Origin: Trochalopteron elliotii
Lineage: Eukaryota; Chordata; Aves; Passeriformes; Leiothrichidae
Reading direction: 5' to 3'
Length of the DNA stretch: 64,000 bases
NCBI GenBank assembly: GCA_024734555.1
Contig: JANPWX010000108.1
Span: 599,756-663,755 of the forward strand
The notes below the pieces were generated by a model. It was not told the origin of the DNA. It saw nothing but the letters and a program-made list of their open reading frames with translations, and searched no databases. This document shows, one piece after another, positions 39,180 through 49,300 of this stretch (positions are counted from its first letter, which is position 1; every line of letters begins with the position of its first letter). The position numbers and the translations under genes are program-made.

Positions 39180-39257
39180 TACTGCTGTTTACAGAGCAGT
39201 ATTTCCTTGCTAGTGCTTTCTAGCAAGAGTTATCTAGTGTTTAGTGCTTCTTGCTAG
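39180..39257. repeat. Two adjacent short hairpins plus a repeated arm
   Basis: TACTGCT and AGCAGTA (39,180-39,201) form a 7-bp stem with an 8-nt loop. Four bases later CTTGCTAG and CTAGCAAG (39,206-39,227) form a perfect 8-bp stem with a 6-nt loop. The arm CTTGCTAG recurs at 39,250-39,257, so alternative pairing is possible. Stems are short for a microRNA precursor. Function unknown. Confidence 0.6.
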
Positions 39258-39548
39258 AAGTGAGCTGTTTCTTGTAGCTTCTCATGTAAGATATTCTGCT
39301 GGTTGGCAGGAAGCCTAAGACTTAAAAATTGTAGTTCTATATGCAAGCTTGTTCCAGGAATCCAGTCTTTGGCTCTTTATCCTCTTTTTTTTGTGCTACT
39401 GATCCAATGACTTTAAATTGCTTTTTAAAGGTAATTTAATGAAGTACTAATGTTTTATTTCAGCTTGATATGCATTTGGTTGGTTTACTCGGGACACAGT
39501 TACCAAACATGACTCACCCCAGGATGATTATGTTTCGGTTTCATCCAG

Positions 39549-39899
39549 GTGCACCCAGGACTTGGCAACCATCATCCTGAAGCTGATGTCTGTGCTAATT
39601 CTGCACTTAGTGACCTTCACGATGTGGGTGTTTGGAATGATTCTGTTGGCACAAATACAAACTCTCTCTTACAACCATCTGTTCCTTGCAGAGAGGAATT
39701 TTCAACAGGTATCTGGGATGTTTCAGCTACAGCACTCAGTTTTCAGCACATCTCCCAGGTTTTTGGTGGGCAAATAATGCCTTCACTGTCTTGCAGAAAA
39801 TAGGGCCACCAGTGATATTTGGAGATAGAATCCTTTATCGGTCTTGGGAATCTGCTGAGCACTTCCTCATGACGCTCCAAAACAACATCAAGGCTGAAG
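39549..39899 (+). other. Candidate pair of exons with an 88-bp GT-AG intron (unrecognised)
   Basis: An acceptor (GGTTTCATCCAG, AG at 39,547-39,548) is followed by an open 160-bp segment ending AACAG|GTATCT (GT at 39,709-39,710). The possible intron runs 39,709-39,796 and ends CCTTCACTGTCTTGCAG. The next segment, 39,797-39,899, is open in phase with the first and ends GAAG|GTTGGT. The first segment encodes a hydrophobic stretch (LHLVTFTMWVFGMILLAQI) that could be a membrane helix; the second contains FGDRILYRSWESAEHF. Both splice ends are consistent in phase. I recognise no protein, and chance agreement over such a short distance is possible. Confidence 0.17.
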
Positions 39900-41146
39900 G
39901 TTGGTCTTTCAACCCCAACATCTTTATTATTCCCAGTCTCCTATCACATATCCACTTTCACGAACCCCATGCTTTCCTGCCCTAGCTGTGTCTGAAGATG
40001 GACCAGTACACGGCCAGTTGATGTCCAAGAGTTTTGTCTAATTTGGTCACAGCATAGTGTGCCCAATGATAGTTCTGCTTGAGTCTCTTTGATACCCTGA
40101 CTTAGGCAACTACAAACATCATTCACAGAAATAGGTATACTTCTTTTTCTTAATTTGACCTACACCAAACGAGCAGGGATGGAGAAAGGTTTTCATTTTT
40201 CCCAATTAACTATAAGCCTAACAGCCAGTTCCTAATATAAACCTTAGAGGATTCCTGTTCCACTGGAACCAATGCCAGCATCTGTGCGGCATCTGTTTTA
40301 AGACAGATATACCAGTATAGAATGACATTTTTGCTTACTATAAGCAGGTTAATTTCCTTGAGCTCATTACTGATTTTATATGCTCTTTGGAGACTTCCTG
40401 CTCTTCAGAAATTCCAGCACAGTTTATCTACCACTTAAACACACTAAAAGAGGAAAGCAATATTTTGTATACAGGAACAAGTTATTTTGCAATCTTCAGG
40501 TTTTAAAAAAGAAGTAGTGAAAAAAAATCACTCTCATTTGAATATTGAAAATGAAGAGTTCTCTCTGCAATAAGAGATAGACTAACTCATATAAAGCACA
40601 CATTTGTACAGAAGATAAACAGAGATCCCATATGGATGTTCAGAATCACAGGTTACATGACAATGACTTTGAAACAAATATTGTCATTTATGTGGTGCAC
40701 AGGGGACTTTGCAGTAAGGTTTAGTGATTACAGCAATTTCTCTTTCAGTACTTCTATTTTAGGAAGTTATCTTCTGGGGACAAGTACATCTTTCTTGTTA
40801 CTCTTTCAAGATTCTAAGGCTCAAGAAGGCTTTATTGGTGAGGAGGGAGAGGAATTATGCTCTCTTATTATATATTTCCTGAATAAATCCAATGCATGGA
40901 AAAATTTTAAAAATTTAGTTCAATTTACCTCGTCTCATTTTGATTTGTGTTTCCGAGATTCTCCCTTCCAGTTGAGTGTACTACACTCTATACAATGACA
41001 TGAAATTTTAGGATTCAATCCGAATTGGCCACCAATGTCAACATCCATTGTTGTCAGATCATCTACAGGAGCTCAGTGCTCTACAGAAATTATCACAGCC
41101 ACTTGATGCAGAGTCTCTGAGTTCTTCTGCTTCTTCAAGTTAGATT
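39900..41146. other. Unannotated stretch
   Basis: No gene or recognised repeat. An open frame of 120 codons at 40,636-40,998 has no known domain. Confidence 0.5.
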
Positions 41147-41416
41147 TCATAGAATCATTGAGTCACAGAATCATTTATGTCTAACTGTTAAGACCAGGAG
41201 TCCAGCCATTTACCCAGCACTGCCAAGTCCACCACTAAACCATGTCTCTGAGCACCACATCTACACGTCTTTTAAATACCCTCAGAGATGGTGACTTCAC
41301 CACTTCCCTGGACAACCTTTTCCAATGTTTGACAACCCCTCAAGTGAAGAAATTTTTCCTAACATCCAATCTAAATCTTCTCTGGCACTACTTAATGCCA
41401 ACTCCTATTGTCCTAA
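41147..41416 (-). mobile_element. CR1 LINE 3' end, antisense
   Basis: Read on the plus strand it starts with the reverse complement of the CR1 tail (CATAGAATCATTGAGTCACAGAATCAT). It continues through 'aagtccaccactaaacc', 'gatggtgacttcacc', 'ccctggacaacc', 'tttccaatgtttgacaaccc' and 'tttttcctaacatcca', which are recognisable CR1 blocks. It is 5'-truncated and diverged. The open frame overlapping it is an artefact of the repeat. Confidence 0.9.
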
Positions 41417-43190
41417 ATTTCTTTCTTATTTCAATCCTATTAAAAATGTCCTGCCTTATGTCTTATGCCTTATATGTCTTATATCTTTCACATATTCATT
41501 TATGATCTTACCTTTGTAGCAGTTAAATCCTTTAATGTATTATTTTTGGAGACAGATTGCATACAGAATGATGAGCAACATAAGAGTCTAAATCAGGGAA
41601 GTGTCTCCAAGCAATGATTTTTTTACAGATAAATAGTAGTTTTTTCTGCTTCTTCTCCTAACCAGCTGGATACAGGCCAGTTTCAAATAAAAAGAGTGCA
41701 GCTGTATCAAAGATTTTCAAAGTGTACAGCTCATTCAGACTTTCTCATTTTCTTTATGTTATTTAACTGGTTAGGAGGTTTTAGAGCCAGAAAGGTGGGG
41801 GAATCAAAATCAGAATAAGCTGCAAACCTGAGTAACTAATGAAGCACATGCACCTTATGTCCATAGCACTTCATTGCAAGTTCAACAGTTGGGATAAAAA
41901 ATGTGCTGACAATATCTTATGGTGCTTCATCAAAATTCCACAAGTGCAGAATGTATTCTGCAAGTGGTACTCTACCACTAGGACTCTGGGAGGTTACAAA
42001 TCTGCTCCTCTGGAAAACTTTGGACTTTTGAAAACATCTGTCTAAGCTCTTCTTCTACCTAAGAAAGTATTAAGAGAAATGTTAGGTCTTGAGAATTTAC
42101 TTTTGGGTTCTTTCTTTTAGTGTATAACAGTGCATTTTAATGGCATCAGGTTTGTTGCAGAGACAGAAGAGGGCCTTTCTCTTTTATTTTATTAGTTTGG
42201 AGAGAAGAAGATACTGCAGACAACTGACTAACAGGTGAGACAACTGGTATGGATTTTTTCTGTCTGACCCATAATCATGTGGAAGAGACACTCACTCCAT
42301 GGCCAACTACTATCAAGCCAGAAGTGTCATGGCACCTCCCTCGTATTTCACAAATCTGCTTATCCTTTTGCTTAAGATTTTCCTGTTTACTTTTTAGCCA
42401 TATCTTGCTGTTCTGCTGTTTCTACCTGCTTTTCAGGGTTTTTCTTCCATCATTTTAGCCCATTTCTTTTCCATTAAAGGGTTAAAGATGAGTGTAAGAG
42501 CAGAAGAAAATATTAATTATCAGTACACAAAGCAGAGACCAGGAGGTGACTGTTTCACAAGGTACACCACTGCTCATACAGTCAGAAACGCTGTTCTGAG
42601 CATTTGCACTTCTGAATCCTGTAGCTGTAGGAGCAAGAGTGGGACATGAATTCATGGTAAGGTGGCAAAAAGGAAGAGAATACAATGAGAAGTCATCTAT
42701 AAAACAAACAACAGATAAAGAAAAACATTAAAAATCCAAGACCAAAGGATTATTTGAGAAGTGTTCTCAAAACACAGGACATAAAGGAAATCTAACTGTA
42801 CTAAGGTCCAGAAATAGACAAAAGACAAGTTCTATTGGTCATAATTTCCTTTGGTACAGAACTGCTATTTTTGAAGTCTAATCTGTTTAGCAGAGTCACC
42901 ATAAAATGCTAACTTAGATGGAAATCTTCCCATAGTGTAATCAGAGAGATCACAGAGGCAAGTGAAACATGCCACTGGGGATGTTTCCAGTATAAATCAT
43001 ATTTTATCTGACCTAAACTGTGAGCCTGCAACTATAAATTCTGTAAGCTAAATAAAATATTGGTGTTATCCTGGTCTGCACATGGTTCAGGACAAACAGA
43101 CAAAATTAATTTGTGCAAGTTGGCAACAACTGGTTGCAAATAGCCTGCATATTCTGAATTTGCATAATACATAGATGAACTTGTAACATA
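41417..43190. other. Unannotated stretch
   Basis: No gene or recognised repeat between the CR1 copy and the second LTR. Confidence 0.5.
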
Positions 43191-43845
43191 AAGATGTTAT
43201 AAATGATTAACTAGCCAATCGGATAAAATAATAAGCTTTTATTATTCCATTTTAAAATCTATCTGGGACAGCCACGGAAAACAACATTCGAATGTTGGGT
43301 GAAACAGACGACTGACAGCAGGGCTGCTATGTCGCACTGTTCCACGATTTGCTGGTGGTTGAGTCCGGGTTCTTATACTGTATTTTGTGCCTCCCGGCAG
43401 CAGAGGTATTGTGTTTTCAAATTCAAACCCAGTCTTTTCACTTGATGAATCCTGAACAGATTTCCCGGTACTGGGCCACGTCTGAAGGGATTTTCTGGGA
43501 ATCCTCTTTTGGGATGATGATGTCTTCAAATTCAGGGTCCACCCTCGAAATTGGTATCTGATGGGTTGATGGTGGGTTGATGGTCCAGGTGCCCAAGATC
43601 TGATCAGCTCAAGGAGCTACATCCTGGCAAGCCACCCTCCTTTCTGGTGTAAATCAAGGTGTTAACTTGTACATTTACAGTCCACAAAGCATGTCCCGGT
43701 ATTTGGAAAACGCCTGCTCCATTCTGGGGACCAGGGTTAGTTTTACATTTACAGGGTTACAAAAATATACATTCTATCATCTACTACATTTACTATAACT
43801 TCTACATTTAATTGCACAAATTTATAATCATGTCTATCACAAAGA
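43191..43845 (-). mobile_element. Solo LTR, copy 2 (inverted), with 4-bp target-site duplication
   Basis: The LTR spans 43,195-43,841 (647 bp) on the minus strand. In its sense orientation it begins TGTGATAGACATG and ends ATTTATAACA. A perfect AAGA duplication flanks it (43,191-43,194 and 43,842-43,845). The polyadenylation signal (reverse complement of TTTATT at 43,238-43,243) and a TATA box (TATAAGA, reverse complement of 43,371-43,377) are in the expected order. It is clearly the same family as copy 1: over about 60 bases next to the polyadenylation signal I count four mismatches, while other parts differ more. It carries its own tandem duplication of an 11-bp unit at 43,563-43,584. No internal retroviral genes adjoin it. 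Confidence 0.88.
43371..43377 (-). promoter_or_regulatory. TATA box of LTR copy 2
   Basis: In LTR sense orientation the sequence reads ACAGTATAAGAACCCGG, a canonical TATA element placed upstream of the presumed R region and about 130 bases before the AATAAA signal. The corresponding 10 bases are missing in copy 1. Confidence 0.6.
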
Positions 43846-45564
43846 CAATGAAGTACAATAGAAGGAGAAAAACAAGATGCAGCTGCAGTAGATAGTAATG
43901 TTGAAAACTTCGCTAACCACACTGTCATTTAGACAACAAACTCCTGATATGCCTTATTGTCATTGTTGCTGTACACAGCTTACCTACATGGGTATCCAAA
44001 CATGACTCACCACAGAAGCACAGACAGCAGAGATGTCACTGCCTAGCCATTTGTCAAGATACAGCAAGGAAGAAATCTGGGTCATTTGGATAATTATCAT
44101 TTGAATAATCATTATCATTCCAGACAGCTCAGTGTGCTGCCTCAGGCATCTAAGCAATTTCACCCAGTCACCTCAGTCCTGTAAAGCACAGAAAAATATT
44201 TTGTGAACTTAACAAAACTTACAAGGAAAAAATTCCATTGGATTCCAGATATATTCTAACTTTTCTATGTATTTTCAGGACATAGAGAAGTTTTAGAGGG
44301 ATGGCTTTCTAGTCATTGCCCTTATGGTTGGTAATAGGTAATAACATTGCTGCAGGTCCCATAAAGTTACAGTCAGGCAATTATAGAAGGTTCTGCCTGA
44401 AAAGGAGAATGATCTGAATATGCAAATTTTGAACCAAGACAAAAGACAAGGAAGAGTCAGAGAAAAATAGCCATTTTGTACGTGCAGAAGCTCCTTAGAA
44501 CAAGAGAAATTATACGTTAAAAGAGAGATTAGAAGGGAAAAAAAATAAACAAAGTGACAAATATCAGCAGAAGAACAGGAAGACAGGCAGCAAAAGAAGC
44601 ACGTTTCTTAGGGATGCTTAGCTGCACCTCTGAGCAGAAGGTAATTGCCAGTGAATAAAAAGAGCAAACTGGATGCCAAGACAAAAAGCAATGATGGAGC
44701 GCCAAGCATTTTGGTCAATATATTTGTAAATCTGCAGCAAGTGCCAGAAGGAAGAAAAACTCATCCTGCTTTCTATTTCTCAAGATGGTAATCTTCTCAT
44801 GATATACATTTTCACTTAATTTCCTGACAGAAAAGAAATGCAACCACTCCTAAAGGTTACTAAACAAATAGAGAATTAGCTGGGTTTGCTGTGTTTTAAC
44901 ACACACATACAAATATATACGAATAAACAAGCAAATATTAAAAAGATTATTGGCCAATTAAATATATATCTCTGGTATGGTCAGTTAAAATTAATTCTGG
45001 CACTGGAGGCAACTTGGAGCTAGTCCTTGTTGTGCTTTGAAGTGAGAACTTAGAAAACAATTTATTCTTCAGACTTACCAGGAGTTAACTAAATGCCTGG
45101 GGTTTTATTGAGGGTGACATAGGTATTATGGTGCTCTTGTCATGGGTGCCATTTATATATTAGACAAAACAATAGTCTGACTTCTTTCTATAGAGGCAGG
45201 ACAGGGAAAATGGAAAGCTGTGCTCTGTTGGGTTTTGGCAAAAGGGAATTATTAACAAATAAAAAAAGCCAGTTAACTTTCATTTAGAAAGAATTTGTAT
45301 TGAGCAGTCATGAGTCTGGCATGAACACTTTGATTTAACCACTTAATTTATAGCATTTGATCATGAACTTTGCCAAAGTTTTTGCTACTCACAAAAGCAT
45401 TTAGGGTGTCAAAATATTTCCAAATATATTCTTCTGGCAATCACTTTTAAAAGGAGCCCACTACTGCATTTTTAAACTTATTTGATTTATATGAAATAGT
45501 ATTTGTTGCTCTGGAACTGCTGTTGCAAGTATCCTGGCTGACAACTGAAAACAGCACACTTTTT
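43846..45564. other. Unannotated stretch
   Basis: No gene or recognised repeat. Confidence 0.5.
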
Positions 45565-45812
45565 ACAGAATCACAGCATGGAAGAGGTGGGAAACAACCT
45601 CTAGAGATCACGTAGTCTGACCGACCTGCTCAGAGTTGCTGAGGGTCATTTCCCATCAGATCTTTAATATCTACATGGATGGAGACTACAATATCTCTGG
45701 GCAATCTATTCAAGTGATTGAGCAACCTCATGGGAAAAAAGTGTTTTTCTGTGTTTAAACACAGTTTCTTATATGCCAGTTTGTGCCACATTTGCAGTGC
45801 TCCTTGCCAAAA
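45565..45812 (-). mobile_element. CR1 LINE 3' end, antisense
   Basis: On the plus strand it begins ACAGAATCACAGCATGG, then 'ggtgggaaacaacctctag', 'ctgctcagagttgctgag', 'atggatggagactac', 'ctctgggcaatct' and 'cagtttgtgccacatt'. These are the reverse complement of the CR1 3' region in the correct order. It is 5'-truncated and diverged. Open frames across it are repeat-derived. Confidence 0.9.
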
Positions 45813-48224
45813 CCTGAGCAAACCAACAAAAGCACAAGGACAACTGCAGCGTATTCAGCAGAGCTGAGGTTTCTTCAGCCAGGGCTACCAATTGCAGCTT
45901 TTCCAGCACCTGAGTTGGAATCAGCACTCTTTGTAAATGGCAAACACAGTGTGACCTTGTAAGGTCAAGAACTGGAACTGATTCAGACAACTTTGACTTT
46001 AAAAAAAGAAAAAAAAAACACACATAAAAAAACATGAGCAGTGTGAGCTGAGGTAAGCAGTGACTAAACAAGACCAAGGGAGGAGAGTAGGCTTGGGGCT
46101 ATTGTGCAGCACATCCGGAAGGGTGAGGAGGTGGGGTGGAGGGGGAGATGCAGAAAAAGGGAGTAAGGAGGGAAGGCAGCAGGAAAGGGTGATGACATAG
46201 TTTAATAGAATTGATTTATGAATCACTGACTTTGTGAAGTTAATTCCATATTCAACTTTCCCTATGCTGCTCCCCCACTCCCAATAAAGTTATCTCTGTT
46301 CTAAACCCTTGAACTCATTGTTTGTTCATAGGGAAGTATTGCTCATGAGGGAGACACAGACAATGCTCATTTAATTTCCCAGCTTTCCCAGGAGACTCTG
46401 GAGGGTATTATTTAAGGAATGTTTTCAAAGGAACATATGTGTACTGGCTCTCTTTACTACCCACAGCACCTCCACCTAGACAACTTAATACATGAGTCAA
46501 CATTTGCAAATCATCAGTTAATCAACAGCGAGGAAAGGTAAATTGAAATAAAATAACCTATGTGAATAATTTCATTAGCTTTGCTCTAATACAAATAGAA
46601 ACCCTTGGAGATTCACATTTTCACCGGAGCTCAGTAACAAATGTGTTAAATGCTTGAGAAGAAAGGGATACAATTGTGCAAGCACACATGCAGGTAAAAT
46701 TTTCCCAAAGACTGTGTGGGAGCAGACCTGACTTGGCTACTGTGTGTGCTACTGTAGGTGCAAGGAAGGAAGTCTCCAAATGGTGGATTTAACATGACTC
46801 TCTGCAGTCACATCACAAAGCACCCGGGAGTGGCTTGTCCCTCCTGGCCCCTGTGGGAATCAATCTGAGGAAGCCTGATGCTATAGAGATGTTTCCTGTA
46901 TATTGTGTGGGAAACTCAGCTAAGTGCAAACTACTGGCCACAATGAGACAATAAATTATAATAAACAGGAAAAATAGCATTGGCTACCGAAATCAATGGC
47001 TGGAGCACATGAAACTTTCACAGCATTGATAGATGAATAAATATAACAAAAAGCATTGGTTTTTGAAAGAATGGGAAGTTTTATCTGCACTGAAAGGCTT
47101 CTTTTCTGTTAACTAAATACATGCAAAAAATAAACACTGCTAAAGGACTTTGGCTGGGATTTTCAGCACTGGAGAGGTGGTTTAGAAAACTGCATAATAG
47201 GCCAGAATCTGATTCCTTTGCTTGGCCCTGAACACAGTCAAGCAGAGTCTGAACAAACTGCCACCTGCAAGCAACCCCATTGCATCATCCATCCGTGTCT
47301 GCTACTCAGCCCTCACAAAGTGATCACAGATGAAACAAGCTGACCCCCTCCTTCTGGAATATTATAAAAAAACAGCAACAAAACTGAGCTTTAAAATACT
47401 GGAGCCAGCCTGCTGTCCAGTGAAAAAGACCTGGAATACTCTGAGGGTTAAATACTGTTCCTCTTGTGCACACAGGCTATCTCAGTGAATTCAAAGAAGT
47501 GAAAAGTGAGAGCTCAAATGAGTGGGAGTGAAGAGTGTGCAGCACTTCAGAGGAGACACTGAAACACCTTACAAGCCTAAGGGAACTGCAGTATTAAGTA
47601 CTTTTCTTATAGTGTCCTTGTGATATCCAGGCTCTGTGACAGAGCTTAACAAAATGCTCAACTGCAGCTCAGGTGAGCCATCCCACAAAATTAAGTCCCT
47701 CCCCAGATAGTCTCTGGAAGGCTCAGGGCCTTGTGGGGCCAAGTTCTTGGGGGCAATGCATAGCTAGGATAAAGCAACAAGATTTAGCCTGCATTAAAGA
47801 TTTCTACTCTTCAACAGCAAAAGATCTGAAAGAACTCCACCAAAGGTCTTTGAGGGGGCACAAATAAACTGCAGAATAAAAAGTTACTCTTTCAACACTG
47901 GGGAGAAAAAAAGAAAAAAAGTAATGCAGTAGAGGAAGCATATAAATACTCTCCAATTCTTCCTGAATTATTTATTATTTATTAATTTATTTCATTTCGT
48001 TTTATCTGAATCATACGTCATTGGAAGACCATGACACAGAAGCAATAAAGTGCACAGGTGGGTGTGTAGATGGAATTAGATAAAATGATGGAATACATGT
48101 TTTACAGAATACACTTAATTGCTTGTTTTCTAGTATCTCAGAATGAACTGTTGAAGAGAATGCAAGAAAAGTGATACACTAGGATCATTGTACATCACTT
48201 AGTACAGCCAATTGAGGGATGTGA
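45813..48224. other. Unannotated stretch with a G-rich patch
   Basis: No gene or recognised repeat. A purine/G-rich patch at about 46,118-46,170 contains several short G runs (GGGG, GGGGG). The loops between runs of three or more G are uneven, so a G-quadruplex is only possible. Confidence 0.5.
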
Positions 48225-48714
48225 TTGTCCTGCTCTGCTCTGCACTAATGCAGCTTCACCTTAGGCAGTTTTGGGCAGCACAATACAAGATAATAAACTG
48301 TTAGAGAGCATCCAGAGAAGGGCTACAAAGATGATGAAGGATCTTGAAGTGAAGCTCTATGAGCAGCAGCTGAGTCACTTGGTCTGTTCAGCCTGTAGGA
48401 GGCTGAAGTGAGACCTCACCATGGTCCACAGCTTCATTAGGAAGGAAAGAGTGGGGCAGGCACTGATCTCTTCTCTCTAGTGAGCATTGATAGGACCCAA
48501 AGGAATGGTCTGAAGCTGTGTCAGGGGAGGTTTAGGTTGGATATTAGGAAAAAGTTCTTTACCCAGAGGGTGGCTGCGCACTGGAATAGGTTCTCCAAGG
48601 GAGTGGTGACAGCACCAGCCTGATAGAATTCAGGGAGTGTTTGTGGTTGTTCTGTGCAGGGCCTGGAGCTGAACTTGATGATCCTTCCAACTCAAGATAT
48701 TCTATGATTCTTTG
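48225..48714 (+). mobile_element. CR1 LINE 3' portion
   Basis: The longest CR1 copy here, about 490 bp. It includes the 'gagcatccagagaagggctac' block, 'aagatgatgaagg', 'gttcagcctgtaggaggctg', 'gttggatattaggaaaaag', 'cagagggtggctgcgcac' and 'gatgatccttccaactca', with the terminal TTCTATGATTCTTTG. Its first 70 bases match the end of the reverse-transcriptase reading frame but are diverged. It is 5'-truncated and inactive. Confidence 0.92.
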
Positions 48715-48828
48715 ATGATTATACTTGGGCACTTACCTTTTTTGACATATAAGGAAAAATTAGTTTATTTTATTCTAGAGAAGAACTGCCTGGTTCAAAG
48801 GAAAGTGATTGACATGTAATATGATTAT

Positions 48829-48901
48829 ATATAATATAATATAATATAATATAATATAATATAATATAATATAATATAATATAATATAATATAATATAAT
48901 T
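48829..48901. repeat. (ATAAT)n pentanucleotide microsatellite, about 14-15 units
   Basis: Perfect ATAAT units run for at least 70 bp, followed by a decayed TA-rich tail to about 48,930. It lies about 115 bp after the CR1 copy. The minus-strand frame reading YYIILYYIIL is an artefact of the repeat. Length polymorphism is very likely. Confidence 0.95.
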
Positions 48902-49084
48902 TATATAATATATAAATAATATATAACTATGACTTGGTTCTTGAACAGCTTTTTGTGAGAAGACGTTCAACACTATGAAGACATTCAGCATTGGTAATTT
49001 AAATAACAAACGGAAGCGTGAATACTCATTGTTTCAATAAAATTTAAAATTATAAGAAATTGTAGGCAATAAAGAGTGCAAGAG

Positions 49085-49300
49085 GGTGCATAGGATTTGG
49101 TTTCACAGAGAGAAGCAGCCTTCTGCTGTTCTCATTACTGCAAAGTACAGTGTTCAGATCTGGGTACCTCATCACTGATACATGCCGTGTACTCTAAAAG
49201 GAGAATGAAAACCAGTTAAGAACACGCAAGGAATGACTTTTTTAAAAATAACAGAGTTAAATACATCTAAACTTGGCTAAGGCAATAAAAGACAATAGCA
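49085..49300 (+). mobile_element. Old LINE remnant (CR1/L3-like)
   Basis: A block at about 49,140-49,175 (AAGTACAGTGTTCAGATCTGGGTACCTCA, quoted in part: GTACAGTGTTCAGATCTGGG) matches the end of the reverse-transcriptase region of CR1-clade LINEs. Downstream 'acacgcaaggaatgac' and 'aaacttggctaaggcaataa' fit the order expected for ancient CR1/L3 elements. It is much more diverged than the other CR1 copies; assignment rests on recalled consensus. Confidence 0.45.

Noticed and set aside
40636..40998. 120-codon open frame as a gene
   Set aside because: No recognisable domain, composition typical of AT-rich non-coding DNA.
41242..41505. 87-codon open frame on the plus strand
   Set aside because: Lies mostly in an antisense CR1 copy.
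26695..43841. One complete provirus bounded by the two LTRs
   Set aside because: The LTRs are inverted relative to each other, have different target-site duplications, and no gag, pol or env sequence lies between them.
45630..46077. Two minus-strand open frames of 63 and 102 codons
   Set aside because: They overlap an antisense CR1 3' end and an A-rich run; no protein features.
46118..46170. G-quadruplex in the G-rich patch
   Set aside because: The runs of three or more G are unevenly spaced, with too few runs within canonical loop length.
48770..49009. Open frame rich in YYIIL
   Set aside because: A translation of the ATAAT microsatellite.
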